From: an uncultured Phycisphaerales bacterium
GTDB lineage: Bacteria; Planctomycetota; Phycisphaerae; Phycisphaerales; SM1A02
Assembly (NCBI GenBank): GCA_905480395.1
Contig: CAJQQE010000003.1
Coordinates: 1-64,000 of the forward strand
DNA: 64,000 nucleotides
Reading direction: 5' to 3'
Made by a program: the position numbers and the translations under genes. Numbering within the stretch: position 1 is the first letter of the stretch; every line of letters starts with the position of its first letter. Positions 16,875 to 28,817 of this stretch are shown here, piece by piece. Below the pieces are notes generated by a model that worked only from the letters and a program-made list of their open reading frames with translations, was not told the origin of the DNA and ran no database searches.

Positions 16875-19166
16875 ATGCCCTTCAGTCGCACGTTCTCATT
16901 CGCCGCCCTCACCGCCATCACGCTGTTCGGCGCCAATCCCGCACTCGGTGGTGATCAAGGTGATATGACTCGCTTCGACGGCCAGACGGTCGTCCGCGCG
17001 GATGTCGACTCGATGCGTGAACTTCGAACGCTGCTCGCCCTCGGCGGGGATGTCTGGTCCGAATCAATCGGGATTGGAAAAATCGACGTCATGCTTCCGA
17101 GCGAACGACTCCGAGTCCTCGACGGAACGGCCATCGAGTACGAGATCGTCATCAAGGACGTTCAGTCGCTGCTTGATGCGGAACAGGCAAGGTTGACCGC
17201 GAACCAGAACGGCATCGCAGGATTCAAATATCACGAGGAGTACCATCAGCAGGACGAGATCTTCGCGTTCTACGATGCCCTCCAGGAGAGTCGCCCCGAC
17301 CTCGTGACCTCTCGGGTGATCGGCGAGACCATCGAGGGCCGTGAGATCTACGCGTACACCGTCTTCGGTGGCACCGTCGCCGAAGCCGAAGATGCTCCGG
17401 CCGTCTATATCCTCGCCGGTGCCCACGCTCGCGAGTGGATCGGCCCCGCAACCATGGCGTTTATCGCCGACAACTTCGTGAACGGCCACGGCATCGACGA
17501 CCGGATCACCTCTTTGGTAGACGGCGTTGTCTGGCACATCGTTCCCATCGCCAACCCCGACGGGTATCAGCACACCTGGGATGACAATCGCCTCTGGCGA
17601 AAGACCCGCCGAGTCAATGGGGACGGAACCTTCGGCGTGGATTGGAATCGAAACTTCGCCGCCGGATGGGGCGGCCCCGGATCCAGTGGAAACACCAACA
17701 GCGACACCTATCGAGGCAGCGGCCCCTTCAGCGAACCAGAGACGCAGGCGATCCGCGACGACGTTATGGCCCAGTCCAACACCGTCGCCTTCTTCGATGT
17801 GCATTGCTACTCACAACTGATTCTCTGGCCCTACGGATACGATGACACCGAACCCGAAGGCACCGCCGGCGTTGTCCACCGAATGATCGGCGAGGGCATT
17901 CGAGATGCCATCACTTCCGTCCACGGAACGAGTTTCGCACCTCAGCCCGCCCACGACCTCTATCTGGCAAGCGGGACGAGCCTCGACTGGGCGTGGGATG
18001 ACGCGGGGGTCTACTCCTTCACCTACGAACTCCGGGATACGGGAAACTTCGGTTTCATCCTTCCTCCGGAACAGATCATTCCCAGCGGTGAGGAGATCTT
18101 GGAGTCGTTCCTCTACGTCGGCGAGCAGGTTCTCGGCAGCAGTGCCTTCGTGGATTTCCCCTTCGGCTTCCCAAGTGTCGCGCCCGTTGAAACCGAGACC
18201 CAATTTGTGGTCGAGATCTCTGCGGCCTTCAATCAACTCGATCCGACCACCGCGACAATCCGAACTCGGATTGACGACCAAACATTGATGATCACACCAA
18301 TGTCTCAGACGGGAGAGAACCTGTTCCTCGCGACCCTCCCCGCCGCCGCGTGTGGCAGCATGATCGACGTCGCATTCGGCATCGACACCACCAGTGGCGT
18401 CTCGCTGGTCCTCGAGTCGACCGGAGCTCCCTGGACGGTCGAAGTCATCGATGAACTTGTCCTCTTCGAGGATGATGCGGAGACTGATCAAGGCTGGATG
18501 CTCGGTGCCGCGGGCGATACCGCCACCACCGGCGTGTGGGTCCGAGTGGACCCCAATGGCACTGCCGCCCAGCCCGAAGATGATGCCAGTGATCCGGGCG
18601 TCAACTGCTTTGTGACCGGCCAAGGCTCGGTCGGCGGCTCGGTCGGCGAAAACGACATCGATGGTGGTTTCACCACTCTCGTGACTCCACTCTTCGACAC
18701 TTCGGAATTTGAATCCATGACCGTGTCATTCGCCTACTGGTATCGAAATGACGCGGGTGCATCCCCGGGAGAGGATTCCATGTTGGTTGAGTTCTCAACG
18801 GATATTGGCGCGACTTGGTCACTCCTCGCGGAGATCTCGCAAAACGCGACCTCTTGGCGGACCTTTGAAGGCCAGATCCCCACCAACTTCAGCCCCTCCA
18901 CCCAGGTGCGATTTACCGCGTCGGACTTTGGCGCCGGATCCGTGGTGGAAGCCGCCATTGATGACTTCAGTCTCTCCGCTCGCTCCTGTGGGAAGACCAC
19001 CTGTCCGGGCGACTTCAATCTCGATGGCCTGGTCGATGGGGCTGATCTCGGGTTGATCCTCGCGGCTTGGAATACCAATGACCCCGCGTACGACCTTGAC
19101 GGCAATGGCATCGTCAACGGCGCCGACCTCGGCCTCTTGCTCGCCGCCTGGGGCTTCTGCCCCTGA
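16875..19166 (+). CDS. secreted M14 zinc carboxypeptidase with dockerin-like C-terminus
   Basis: A 763-residue protein. A signal peptide (SFAALTAITLFGANPALGG) is followed by a propeptide-like region and the M14 core from about residue 120. GAHAREW supplies zinc ligands His and Glu, FDVHCYSQLILWPYG the third zinc His, and SFTYELRDTG the catalytic Glu. Then come a beta-sandwich region and a proprotein-convertase/MAM-like segment (ESMTVSFAYWYRND). The end has two EF-hand-like loops (DFNLDGLVDGADLG and DLDGNGIVNGADLG). It should remove C-terminal residues from extracellular peptides. The ATG has GGAG 8 nt upstream. Confidence 0.9.
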   Translation: MPFSRTFSFAALTAITLFGANPALGGDQGDMTRFDGQTVVRADVDSMRELRTLLALGGDVWSESIGIGKIDVMLPSERLRVLDGTAIEYEIVIKDVQSLLDAEQARLTANQNGIAGFKYHEEYHQQDEIFAFYDALQESRPDLVTSRVIGETIEGREIYAYTVFGGTVAEAEDAPAVYILAGAHAREWIGPATMAFIADNFVNGHGIDDRITSLVDGVVWHIVPIANPDGYQHTWDDNRLWRKTRRVNGDGTFGVDWNRNFAAGWGGPGSSGNTNSDTYRGSGPFSEPETQAIRDDVMAQSNTVAFFDVHCYSQLILWPYGYDDTEPEGTAGVVHRMIGEGIRDAITSVHGTSFAPQPAHDLYLASGTSLDWAWDDAGVYSFTYELRDTGNFGFILPPEQIIPSGEEILESFLYVGEQVLGSSAFVDFPFGFPSVAPVETETQFVVEISAAFNQLDPTTATIRTRIDDQTLMITPMSQTGENLFLATLPAAACGSMIDVAFGIDTTSGVSLVLESTGAPWTVEVIDELVLFEDDAETDQGWMLGAAGDTATTGVWVRVDPNGTAAQPEDDASDPGVNCFVTGQGSVGGSVGENDIDGGFTTLVTPLFDTSEFESMTVSFAYWYRNDAGASPGEDSMLVEFSTDIGATWSLLAEISQNATSWRTFEGQIPTNFSPSTQVRFTASDFGAGSVVEAAIDDFSLSARSCGKTTCPGDFNLDGLVDGADLGLILAAWNTNDPAYDLDGNGIVNGADLGLLLAAWGFCP

Positions 19167-19315
19167 TTTTCGATGCCCCGAAGGCCGAAAACCAGAGGAG
19201 CCACGATCGCCTCTTTGTGGACTGCGCCAGAACCAATGACACCCCTGACCGGATTTCTTGGCAGACGTGCGTCCGGATCAATCCGATTTGAAGGGAATCA
19301 GTTCTCCGTTTGAGT

Positions 19316-19336
19316 CCGCCCTGCAATCAAGGGCGG
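19316..19336 (+). other. leader hairpin upstream of the PSCyt1/DUF1549 gene
   Basis: CCGCCCT (19316-19322) pairs perfectly with AGGGCGG (19330-19336), 42 nt before the start codon. There is no T-run, so it is either a leader structure or the end of read-through from upstream. Confidence 0.35.
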
Positions 19337-19378
19337 GGCCGCGACGTTCTACGCATGCTCCTCGGAGGTATCTACTTC

Positions 19379-22102
19379 ATGTTGAATCAAGTCCCCCGCA
19401 TGCTTCATGCACCCCAAGGCGGCCCGATGATTTTTTCCCTCCTCGTGATCTCCACGCTCACCGGAATCAGCCTCGCGCAGGACGCCGGCATGATGTCGGA
19501 TGACTCAATGATGGCGGGTGAATCGATGATGGCGGAGGAGCCTTCGTTCTCCAGAAAGGATCTGGACTTCTTCGAGTCCAAGATCCGCCCCCTGTTACTC
19601 GGCCGTTGCGTGAATTGCCACAGCAACGACGGAAGCCGAATCAACGCCGGATTGCGAGTCGACACACGGATGCAACTGCTGATCGGTGGTGATAGCGGGC
19701 CCGCGATCATTCCGGGTGATCCGGATGCCAGCCTGCTCATCCAAGCGGTTCGATACGACGATCCTGGCCTCGAAATGCCACCACGCGGACGACTCACCCG
19801 CGATGAAATCAAACTCCTCGAAGACTGGGTCAGCATGGGGGCGCCCATGCCGGCACCTCGCGAGAAAGTCGAGAACCCCGGTACCGAACATCGCTGGACT
19901 ACCCAGGAAATCGAACAAGGCAGAAATCACTGGGCCTACGTTCCGGTCGTGCCACCGAAACCTCCCGCCATCTCTGACCCCAGTTGGCCCCGCGAAAATC
20001 TCGACCGCTACGTTCTCGCCGATCTCGACGCTCAAGGATTGACGCCGGTCGGCGACGCCGAGCCAAATCATTGGCTTCGCCGGGTGACCTTCGACCTGAC
20101 CGGACTCCCTCCAACTCCAGCAGAACTTGCCAAGTTCGATTCGGACGATTCGCCACGGGCACGTCAAATCGTGGTTGACGGTCTCTTGGCAACAAATGCA
20201 TTTGGTGAACGCTGGGGTCGCCACTGGCTCGACGTCGCTCGATATGCGGAATCAAGCGGCAAAGAGAACAACGTCGCCTACCCGCATGCATGGCGGTACC
20301 GCGACTGGGTCATCAACTCTTTCAACGAGGATCTCCCGTACGACCGGTTCCTGACCAGTCAACTCGCCGGTGATCTTCTTTCCGCCAAGGATGACGACGA
20401 AGAGGCCCGAAATCTCATTGCCACCGGGTATCTAGCGCTCGGGACCAAGAGCCATAACGTCCAAGGAAATGCTCAATTCCAGTTTGACCTGATCGACGAA
20501 CAGATCGACACGATCACCCAGGGCATGCTGGCCACCACCGTCGCCTGCGCCCGATGCCACGATCACAAGTTCGACCCGATCCCACAACGCGACTACTACG
20601 CGCTGGCGGGGATCTTCGCCTCGACGGAAACTCGATTCGGAACCTTTGAAGGACCAGGGAATCGGAACGCGGGCCAGCTCATCGAGATCCCCGCCGGCGC
20701 CAACCTGCCCGACGGCTCCATCTTCCCAAGCGCCGCAAGATCGCTCATCATCGCGGCCCGCGATCGGGCGGAGAACCAACTCGCCGCCGCCGAAGAAATT
20801 CGAGCCGAGATGCGATCCGCCGGCATTCGGAATCCTCGGACCGCCAGAGATCTACTCACGCCAGCACAGCAACAGATTCTGCAGCGGGCCCGCAACGCCG
20901 AGGGTTCCCGAAACATTGCCGACTCGATTCTCAATCGATTCGATTCCACTGGGCGCCCGACGATCGACAACTTCGTCTGCATGGGCGCCGTCGAGGGAAA
21001 GATCCGAAACGTTCCGTTTCTGGAGCGCGGCGAGCTCGAGAACCCCGGAAACGCCATCCCTCGCGGCTTCGTCCAGGTCCTCAACAGCGACTGGACCACG
21101 GATGTCCCGCAGTCCGAAAGCGGGCGTCTGGAACTCGCGGATTGGATCGCGAACGAGAAAAACCCGCTGACCAGCCGGGTCTGGGCGAATCGCATCTGGG
21201 CCCATCTCTTCGGCAAGGGGATCGTGACTTCCTGTGACAACTTCGGATTAAGCGGCCAAAGCCCTTCGAATCCTGCGTTGCTCGATCACCTCGCCGCCCG
21301 CCTCGTAGAACTCGACTGGTCCTCCAAGAGTTTGATCAGGGAGATCGTTCTCTCTCGTTCCTATGCCCTGGCTTCCGACTGGGATCGCCGACGAGCGGCG
21401 GTGGACCCCGACGAGACCTCGATCTGGAGAATGCCCAAACGACGACTTGAGGCAGAGTCAATTCGGGATGCGATGCTGGTCGCCGGCGGGCTTCTTGAGA
21501 TTGAACCGCCCACCGGCTCGGCCGCATCCGGACTGGAAGGCGCCGTCCGCGAAAACGTCCTCGATCGCTTCCTCGGATTGACCGCCGCTGAGTATGCCGA
21601 TCACCGGAGCGTCTACCTGCCAGTCGTCCGCGGAGGTGTTCCAGAGGCGCTCGCGGTCTTCGATTTCCCCGAACCAAACTTCGTCAGAGGAACCCGCGAC
21701 AAGACCAATGTCGCGACCCAAGCCCTCTACCTCATGAACAGTGCGGAAATCACACGAATGGCCGACGCCATGGCCAATCGCGTCCTCGCCCGAGAAGAGG
21801 ATCCGAAATCTCAGGTTGAACTGGCATTCCGCATCGCCTTCGGTCGAACCCCCTCCGCTGGTGAGTTCATCGCCTGCCGAGATTTTCTCAGAGAGTTTCG
21901 CTCGGCTTGGACTTCGGATCAACAAGAGAGGATGGCCTCTCTAACTCCGACCCAACGACGCCAGCAGGCTCGGAGGGAAAACGCGTCTCGTCGAAATCGA
22001 AATGACGCCAGTGCGACCGCCCTTTCAGACGCCGACCTGATGGCGTTTTCAGCCTTGTGCCAGACGCTCTTTCAATCTGCCGAATTCCGCACCCTCGATT
22101 GA
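19379..22102 (+). CDS. PSCyt1-DUF1549-DUF1553 protein (planctomycete cytochrome c family)
   Basis: A 907-residue exported protein. The signal peptide (MIFSLLVISTLTGISLAQ) is followed by a Met-rich segment with three Met pairs, then a PSCyt1 domain with the heme motif CVNCHS. DUF1549 follows at about residues 190-400 (HWLRRVTFDLTGLPPTPAEL and RWGRHWLDVARYAES), then a second CxxCH (CARCHDHKFDPI), and DUF1553 at about 560-830 (NPLTSRVWANRIWAHLFGKGIV). The family is a hallmark of planctomycetes, and its chemistry is unproven. GGAGGT lies 9 nt before ATG 19379, which decides the start over 19310 and 19355. It sits 39 nt upstream of the DUF1501 gene, its usual partner. Confidence 0.93.
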   Translation: MLNQVPRMLHAPQGGPMIFSLLVISTLTGISLAQDAGMMSDDSMMAGESMMAEEPSFSRKDLDFFESKIRPLLLGRCVNCHSNDGSRINAGLRVDTRMQLLIGGDSGPAIIPGDPDASLLIQAVRYDDPGLEMPPRGRLTRDEIKLLEDWVSMGAPMPAPREKVENPGTEHRWTTQEIEQGRNHWAYVPVVPPKPPAISDPSWPRENLDRYVLADLDAQGLTPVGDAEPNHWLRRVTFDLTGLPPTPAELAKFDSDDSPRARQIVVDGLLATNAFGERWGRHWLDVARYAESSGKENNVAYPHAWRYRDWVINSFNEDLPYDRFLTSQLAGDLLSAKDDDEEARNLIATGYLALGTKSHNVQGNAQFQFDLIDEQIDTITQGMLATTVACARCHDHKFDPIPQRDYYALAGIFASTETRFGTFEGPGNRNAGQLIEIPAGANLPDGSIFPSAARSLIIAARDRAENQLAAAEEIRAEMRSAGIRNPRTARDLLTPAQQQILQRARNAEGSRNIADSILNRFDSTGRPTIDNFVCMGAVEGKIRNVPFLERGELENPGNAIPRGFVQVLNSDWTTDVPQSESGRLELADWIANEKNPLTSRVWANRIWAHLFGKGIVTSCDNFGLSGQSPSNPALLDHLAARLVELDWSSKSLIREIVLSRSYALASDWDRRRAAVDPDETSIWRMPKRRLEAESIRDAMLVAGGLLEIEPPTGSAASGLEGAVRENVLDRFLGLTAAEYADHRSVYLPVVRGGVPEALAVFDFPEPNFVRGTRDKTNVATQALYLMNSAEITRMADAMANRVLAREEDPKSQVELAFRIAFGRTPSAGEFIACRDFLREFRSAWTSDQQERMASLTPTQRRQQARRENASRRNRNDASATALSDADLMAFSALCQTLFQSAEFRTLD

Positions 22103-22141
22103 TTCAGTCACGCCGGCGAAATGCCCGCGAGGAGTTTTTTC

Positions 22142-23569
22142 ATGGACCTCTGCAACAATCGCATCGAACCCTCAAACGGACGCCGCGAAATGCTCAAGTC
22201 GCTGTCCTACGGATTCGGATGGCTCGCATTCTCGGGTCTCGAGGGTGCCCGTTCATTTGCAAGCTCGATGCTCGATGACCCGCTCGCCCCGAAGCGGCCA
22301 CATCACACCGCAAAGGCGAAGCGTGTCATCTTCTTATACATGTCCGGCGCCCCGTCCCACGTGGATACTTTTGACTACAAGCCAGAGCTCGCGAAACGTG
22401 ATGGCCAGGCCTATCGCGGCAACGCAAAACTTCTCGCCAGCCCCTGGAAGTTCAATCGCCATGGCGAAAGCGGCCTTCCGATCAGCGAGCTCTTTCCCGG
22501 CGTGGCCAAGCACGCAGATGATCTCTGCCTCCTGCATGGCATGAAGGCAGGCATTCCGGCCCACGCCCAAGCTCAGATGCAGTTGCATACTGGTTCGTTC
22601 CAATTCGTTCGCCCGTCAATGGGTTCCTGGGCCTTATACGGCCTCGGCACCAGCAACCAGAATCTCCCCGGTTATATCACCGTGAATCCAGGTGGTGCCG
22701 CCAACCAGTACGGCAGTGGATTTCTCCCGGCGACCTATCAAGGCACACCAGTTCGACTCTCCGGCGGAGGTGGTCGCGGTGGTGGAGGCCAGCAATCAAG
22801 ACGTGGCCGCAACAATCAATCACAGGATCCAATCGATCATCTGGAAAGCGAGCGCAATGGCACCGCCGTGCAAAAAGAACAACTGGCACTCCTTCGCCGG
22901 CTGGAACGAGAACGAAGCCGACGTGGCAATGGGGATCCGGCGGTCGAGACGGTTTTGGAACAATACGAACTTGCCTTTCGTATGCAAACGGAAGTCCCGG
23001 ACGTCGTGAATCTCGGGACTGAAGACCGCAAGACGCTCGAGATGTACGGCATCGGTGAAGAAGGCACCGATGGCTTTGGCCGCCAATGCCTGCTCGCGCG
23101 ACGGTTCGCCGAAGAAGGCGTCCGTTTCATCGAGGTTTCCGCCGGCGGATGGGACACCCATCGAAACATGCGAACCGAACTGGCCAACCGGTGCGGCGCT
23201 GTGGACAAGCCAATCGCTGGCCTCCTCGCCGATCTCAAGCGGCGCAACATGCTCGATGACACGCTCGTGGTTTGGGGCGGCGAATTCGGTCGAACCCCGT
23301 ACGCCCAAGGATCCGACGGACGGGATCACAACGCCGGCGGATTCACCATGTGGATGGCCGGCGGCGGCGTCAAGGGCGGATACGAGTATGGATCAACTGA
23401 CGAAACGGGGCACAAGGCGGTGGAAGGCGTGATGGATATTCACGACTGGCACGCCACGCTCCTTCACTCACTCGGTCTGAACCATGAGCGACTGACCTTC
23501 AACCATGCGGGCCGAGATTATCGCCTGACCGATGTCCACGGCCACGTTCATTCCGACATCTTCGCGTGA
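22142..23569 (+). CDS. DUF1501 family exported protein
   Basis: A 475-residue protein beginning with a twin-arginine-like leader (NGRREMLKSLSYGFGWLAFSGL). The body has the DUF1501 landmarks: FLYMSGAPSHVDTFDYKP, SELFPGVAKHADD, GGWDTHRNM and VVWGGEFGRTPYAQGSDGRDHN. These resemble the alkaline-phosphatase/sulfatase-like fold. A glycine- and arginine-rich insert (GGGGRGGGGQQSRRG) around residue 215 is low-complexity and probably a surface loop. GAGGAG 7 nt before ATG 22142 fixes the start over ATG 22121. It is paired with the upstream PSCyt1 gene, as in most planctomycetes; the pair presumably acts on one exported substrate. The 3' end overlaps the convergent SMR gene by 22 nt. Confidence 0.92.
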   Translation: MDLCNNRIEPSNGRREMLKSLSYGFGWLAFSGLEGARSFASSMLDDPLAPKRPHHTAKAKRVIFLYMSGAPSHVDTFDYKPELAKRDGQAYRGNAKLLASPWKFNRHGESGLPISELFPGVAKHADDLCLLHGMKAGIPAHAQAQMQLHTGSFQFVRPSMGSWALYGLGTSNQNLPGYITVNPGGAANQYGSGFLPATYQGTPVRLSGGGGRGGGGQQSRRGRNNQSQDPIDHLESERNGTAVQKEQLALLRRLERERSRRGNGDPAVETVLEQYELAFRMQTEVPDVVNLGTEDRKTLEMYGIGEEGTDGFGRQCLLARRFAEEGVRFIEVSAGGWDTHRNMRTELANRCGAVDKPIAGLLADLKRRNMLDDTLVVWGGEFGRTPYAQGSDGRDHNAGGFTMWMAGGGVKGGYEYGSTDETGHKAVEGVMDIHDWHATLLHSLGLNHERLTFNHAGRDYRLTDVHGHVHSDIFA

Positions 23570-23970
23570 ATCGATCGTCCGAGACCCGTACTGGTTTTAG
23601 GATGTATCGATGACTCATGGACTTCCGCTGCCGACGATGACGAAGCGTCGTCATCGATTTCGGTGCCACGGAGCGTGATCACGCCAAGCACGATGAGTGA
23701 CAGACATGCGATTCGCGGCAGCGACTTTGATTCTCCGAGCCGGTACATGCCCCAGATCGCCGTCCCGACCGCACCGATTCCCGTCCAGACCGCGTAGGCG
23801 GTTCCGATGGGGATCGCCCTTGCCGCGATGGACAAAAGGAACATGCTGAGAAACATTCCGAGAACGAAGATGATCGTCCAACGTCGGTTCCGAAACCCGT
23901 CACTCGATTTCAAACCGACCGCGCCCACGCATTCGAAGATACCGGCGATTCCGAGAATGACCCAATTCAT
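23548..23970 (-). CDS. SMR family exporter subunit, Gdx (guanidinium)-type
   Basis: A 140-residue protein with four helices. It has the SMR essential Glu in AGIFECVGAVGLKSSDGF and the family signature PIGTAYAVWTGIGAVGT. The pattern is closer to Gdx/SugE guanidinium exporters than to EmrE-type drug exporters. Positive charges sit in loops 1 (GLKSSDGFRNRRW) and 3 (RLGESKSLPR), so loops 1 and 3 should be cytoplasmic. The tail after residue 105 is acidic and Ser-rich, longer than usual. It overlaps the partner SMR gene by 4 nt and should form a heterodimer with it. Confidence 0.88.
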   Translation of the reverse strand: MNWVILGIAGIFECVGAVGLKSSDGFRNRRWTIIFVLGMFLSMFLLSIAARAIPIGTAYAVWTGIGAVGTAIWGMYRLGESKSLPRIACLSLIVLGVITLRGTEIDDDASSSSAAEVHESSIHPKTSTGLGRSIHAKMSE

Positions 23971-24338
23971 CTGGAAGGCTCCTCGACGGCACTCGACTCG
24001 GCGGGGGCCAACGCGGTTTTATCCGAAGAAAAGACTCGAAGCCCTGCGACCCCAAGAATCACGAGGGTGATACCAGTGATTCGGGAAACCGAGGCCACGT
24101 CTCCGTGCCAGAGTATCCCGAGCGTCGCGGTGCCCGTCGCACCAAGCCCCGTCCAGACGGCATACGCACTGCCAATCGGCAGCGTTCGAACCGCTTTGGC
24201 GAGCGGCAAGAAGGAGGCCACCATGGCTGCGATGACGACGATGCTCGGTCCCAACCGTGTGAATCCGTGCGTCGCAGGAAGCCCAGATGCCCAGGCCACC
24301 TCGAAACAGGCGGAAACCAGAACCAGGACCCAAGCCAT
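23967..24338 (-). CDS. SMR family exporter subunit, Gdx-type partner
   Basis: A 123-residue four-helix protein starting MAWVLVLVSACFEVAWASG, with the essential Glu in CFEVAW and PIGSAYAVWTGLGATGT. Loop 2 (AKAVRT) carries most of the positive charge, opposite to its partner, which suggests the opposite membrane orientation. The start at 24338 matches the SugE/Gdx N-terminus; the longer frame to 24377 would overlap the preceding gene. Downstream it overlaps the second SMR gene by 4 nt. Guanidine riboswitches often control such genes, but there is no room for one here: the upstream NHL gene ends 31 nt away. Confidence 0.88.
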   Translation of the reverse strand: MAWVLVLVSACFEVAWASGLPATHGFTRLGPSIVVIAAMVASFLPLAKAVRTLPIGSAYAVWTGLGATGTATLGILWHGDVASVSRITGITLVILGVAGLRVFSSDKTALAPAESSAVEEPSR

Positions 24339-24369
24339 CGACCTCGAAGGCCCCAATGCAGGGCCTTGA

Positions 24370-25413
24370 TCAGGCATTGATCTTCACGAGGCGAGTCACC
24401 CGACCGATGGGAACCCATTCGGCAACGAGAATCGAACCGTCTTGCAGAAAGATCGCGTCATGCGGATGTACAAACTGACCAGCCTTAAAGGTGTCTCGAG
24501 GCTTTCCTCGGAGGTTCGTTGGATGACCGTCTCCGAGCATCGCGATCGGTTCGTATTTCTCATCATAAAGCGCGACCACACTGTCCAGATCCGGCACCAG
24601 CATCACGCCGTCGCGAAAGTCAACGTCGCACGGACGGCGGACGCCATTGGTGTGCATTGAAACGTGCTTGCCCTCAAGATCAAAGACCTGAAGGCGCCGG
24701 TTGCTTCGGTCGGCCACGACCACGCGCGGCTCCGAACCTCGGGGGTCGACCCAAAGTCCGTGAGGACACGCGACTTGCCCCTTGTCCTTACCCGGCTTGA
24801 GGAAGATCGACTTCCATTCGCCATCTTTCGTATAGCGATGAACGTAGGAGCGACCGTACCCGTCACCAACCAGAACGTCACCGTCAGGAAGGAAGGCCAC
24901 GTTGGTCGGACACCACTGCCCGGGCGCGTCATAGGCTTCGCTCTGCGTCGGACACTCGGCGGTCCAGGCCACCGCACCGTCGAGGCCCGTCTTCACAACA
25001 CATCGCCGACGGGTATCGCAGTGATACAGGTACTCACCATCTTTTTCCTGCCGGAGATCTAGACCATGCGCTCCACCCGCAAAATCTTCTCCCCAGTCCG
25101 CGATGAATTCGCCCTTGGGCGAGTAGACACAGACGCCTGATTTTCGCGTGCTTCCCCCTCCGACCGTATGGGCGACGTAGATTCGTCCCGCCTTGTCTTG
25201 GGCGAGTCCGTGCGTATCTCCAAATGCGATCCCGTTGGGAGGCGTTAGCCAGTCATGTTCGCACCGCCATTTTTGCGAACCCTCACCCACAATGACGGGG
25301 GGACCCTCGCCAGCCTGCCTGCCAGAGGCACTCAAGGCGGGAAGCGCGGGGATCACCGCGGCGGCGGCGGTGGCGGCGAGGAACTGACGACGATCGAAGG
25401 ATTGGTCTTGCAT
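24370..25413 (-). CDS. Tat-exported NHL-repeat beta-propeller protein
   Basis: A 347-residue protein. The N-terminus SFDRRQFLAATAAAAVIPALPALSASG is a twin-arginine signal. The rest is built from NHL-type blades (THGLAQDKAGRIYVAHT, AHGLDLRQEKDGEYLYHCD, TNVAFLPDGDVLVGDGYG, PHGLWVDPRG and others), giving a six-bladed propeller of the peptidyl-glycine lyase/NHL group. The role is unknown; such proteins are common in planctomycetes next to sugar-processing genes. The start at 25413 is supported by TAGAAT ending 7 nt upstream; ATG 25419 is an alternative. The SMR pair follows within 31 nt and may be co-transcribed. Confidence 0.82.
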   Translation of the reverse strand: MQDQSFDRRQFLAATAAAAVIPALPALSASGRQAGEGPPVIVGEGSQKWRCEHDWLTPPNGIAFGDTHGLAQDKAGRIYVAHTVGGGSTRKSGVCVYSPKGEFIADWGEDFAGGAHGLDLRQEKDGEYLYHCDTRRRCVVKTGLDGAVAWTAECPTQSEAYDAPGQWCPTNVAFLPDGDVLVGDGYGRSYVHRYTKDGEWKSIFLKPGKDKGQVACPHGLWVDPRGSEPRVVVADRSNRRLQVFDLEGKHVSMHTNGVRRPCDVDFRDGVMLVPDLDSVVALYDEKYEPIAMLGDGHPTNLRGKPRDTFKAGQFVHPHDAIFLQDGSILVAEWVPIGRVTRLVKINA

Positions 25414-25420
25414 ACTCATG

Positions 25421-25426
25421 ATTCTA
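25421..25426 (-). promoter_or_regulatory. -10 box for a leaderless transcript (NHL gene)
   Basis: TAGAAT on the minus strand ends 7 nt before ATG 25413. It would also serve the SMR pair if the genes are co-transcribed. Confidence 0.45.
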
Positions 25427-25491
25427 CGACCAATCCGGACCAACCCTCAACGAAAGCGGTCCAGAACAACCTGAGAATCATGCACCAGCCG

Positions 25492-25521
25492 AAAAAAACG
25501 CCCGCGAACAGGTCGCGGGCG
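25492..25521 (-). terminator. rho-independent terminator of the RRM protein gene
   Basis: On the minus strand CGCCCGCGA and TCGCGGGCG form a 9-bp stem with a 5-nt loop (25499-25521), followed by seven T residues (25492-25498). Confidence 0.9.
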
Positions 25522-25548
25522 TTTGAAGTTTGTTGAGCGGCGTGATGC

Positions 25549-25583
25549 CATGAAGCCATGAAGGCATGAAGGCATGAGGGCAC
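25549..25583. repeat. short 8-9-bp direct repeats (ATGAAGGC type)
   Basis: Imperfect tandem copies of ATGAAGGC/ATGAAGCC lie in the gap between the RRM gene and its terminator. A similar ATGAATAAC/ATGAATGAC/ATGAATGGC run lies at 37981-38008. Confidence 0.6.
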
Positions 25584-25627
25584 CGCGTCAAGCATGGCCT
25601 GACACTTTTTTGATGCCGCCGGGCGAT

Positions 25628-26167
<540 letters not shown>

Positions 26168-26429
26168 CGAAACGAGATCCGAGTTCCCGAAAGGACCGGA
26201 GCCAACCATGGACCTCGGGGCGGACCATGATCGGCGGGGCAGACCGTTCTCAGCCACCACCACAGGGAACATCCTACCAATCACCTCCAGAATTCCAAAT
26301 TTTCCCCTGTGAGCCTGCCTTCGAGAATGCCGATCGTGATGGATCCAATCGCATTTCCAGACCAGACCACGACCGAAAACTCGTCGAGAAACCCAAAAAA
26401 CAGCGATGGAGGACCGAAAGCGAGCCTGC

Positions 26430-26435
26430 TACGCT
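26430..26435 (+). promoter_or_regulatory. -10 box for a leaderless transcript (S9 peptidase)
   Basis: TACGCT ends 6 nt before ATG 26442; the same hexamer and spacing occur before serC. Confidence 0.45.
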
Positions 26436-26441
26436 CGGGGA

Positions 26442-28736
<2,295 letters not shown>

Positions 28737-28817
28737 TCACGATCCACGAATCACTCGACTCAGGCTCGCACCATTTGTGATCGTCATCCTCTGTTACTGA
28801 ATTTCGGAGACCACCTC

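Noticed and set aside
17811-18623. 270-codon minus-strand frame inside the M14 gene
   Set aside because: It is antisense to a gene with complete zinc-carboxypeptidase motifs and has no own start signal.
24339-24369. Guanidine riboswitch before the SMR pair
   Set aside because: Only 31 nt separate the SMR start from the end of the NHL gene, too short for any guanidine riboswitch class.
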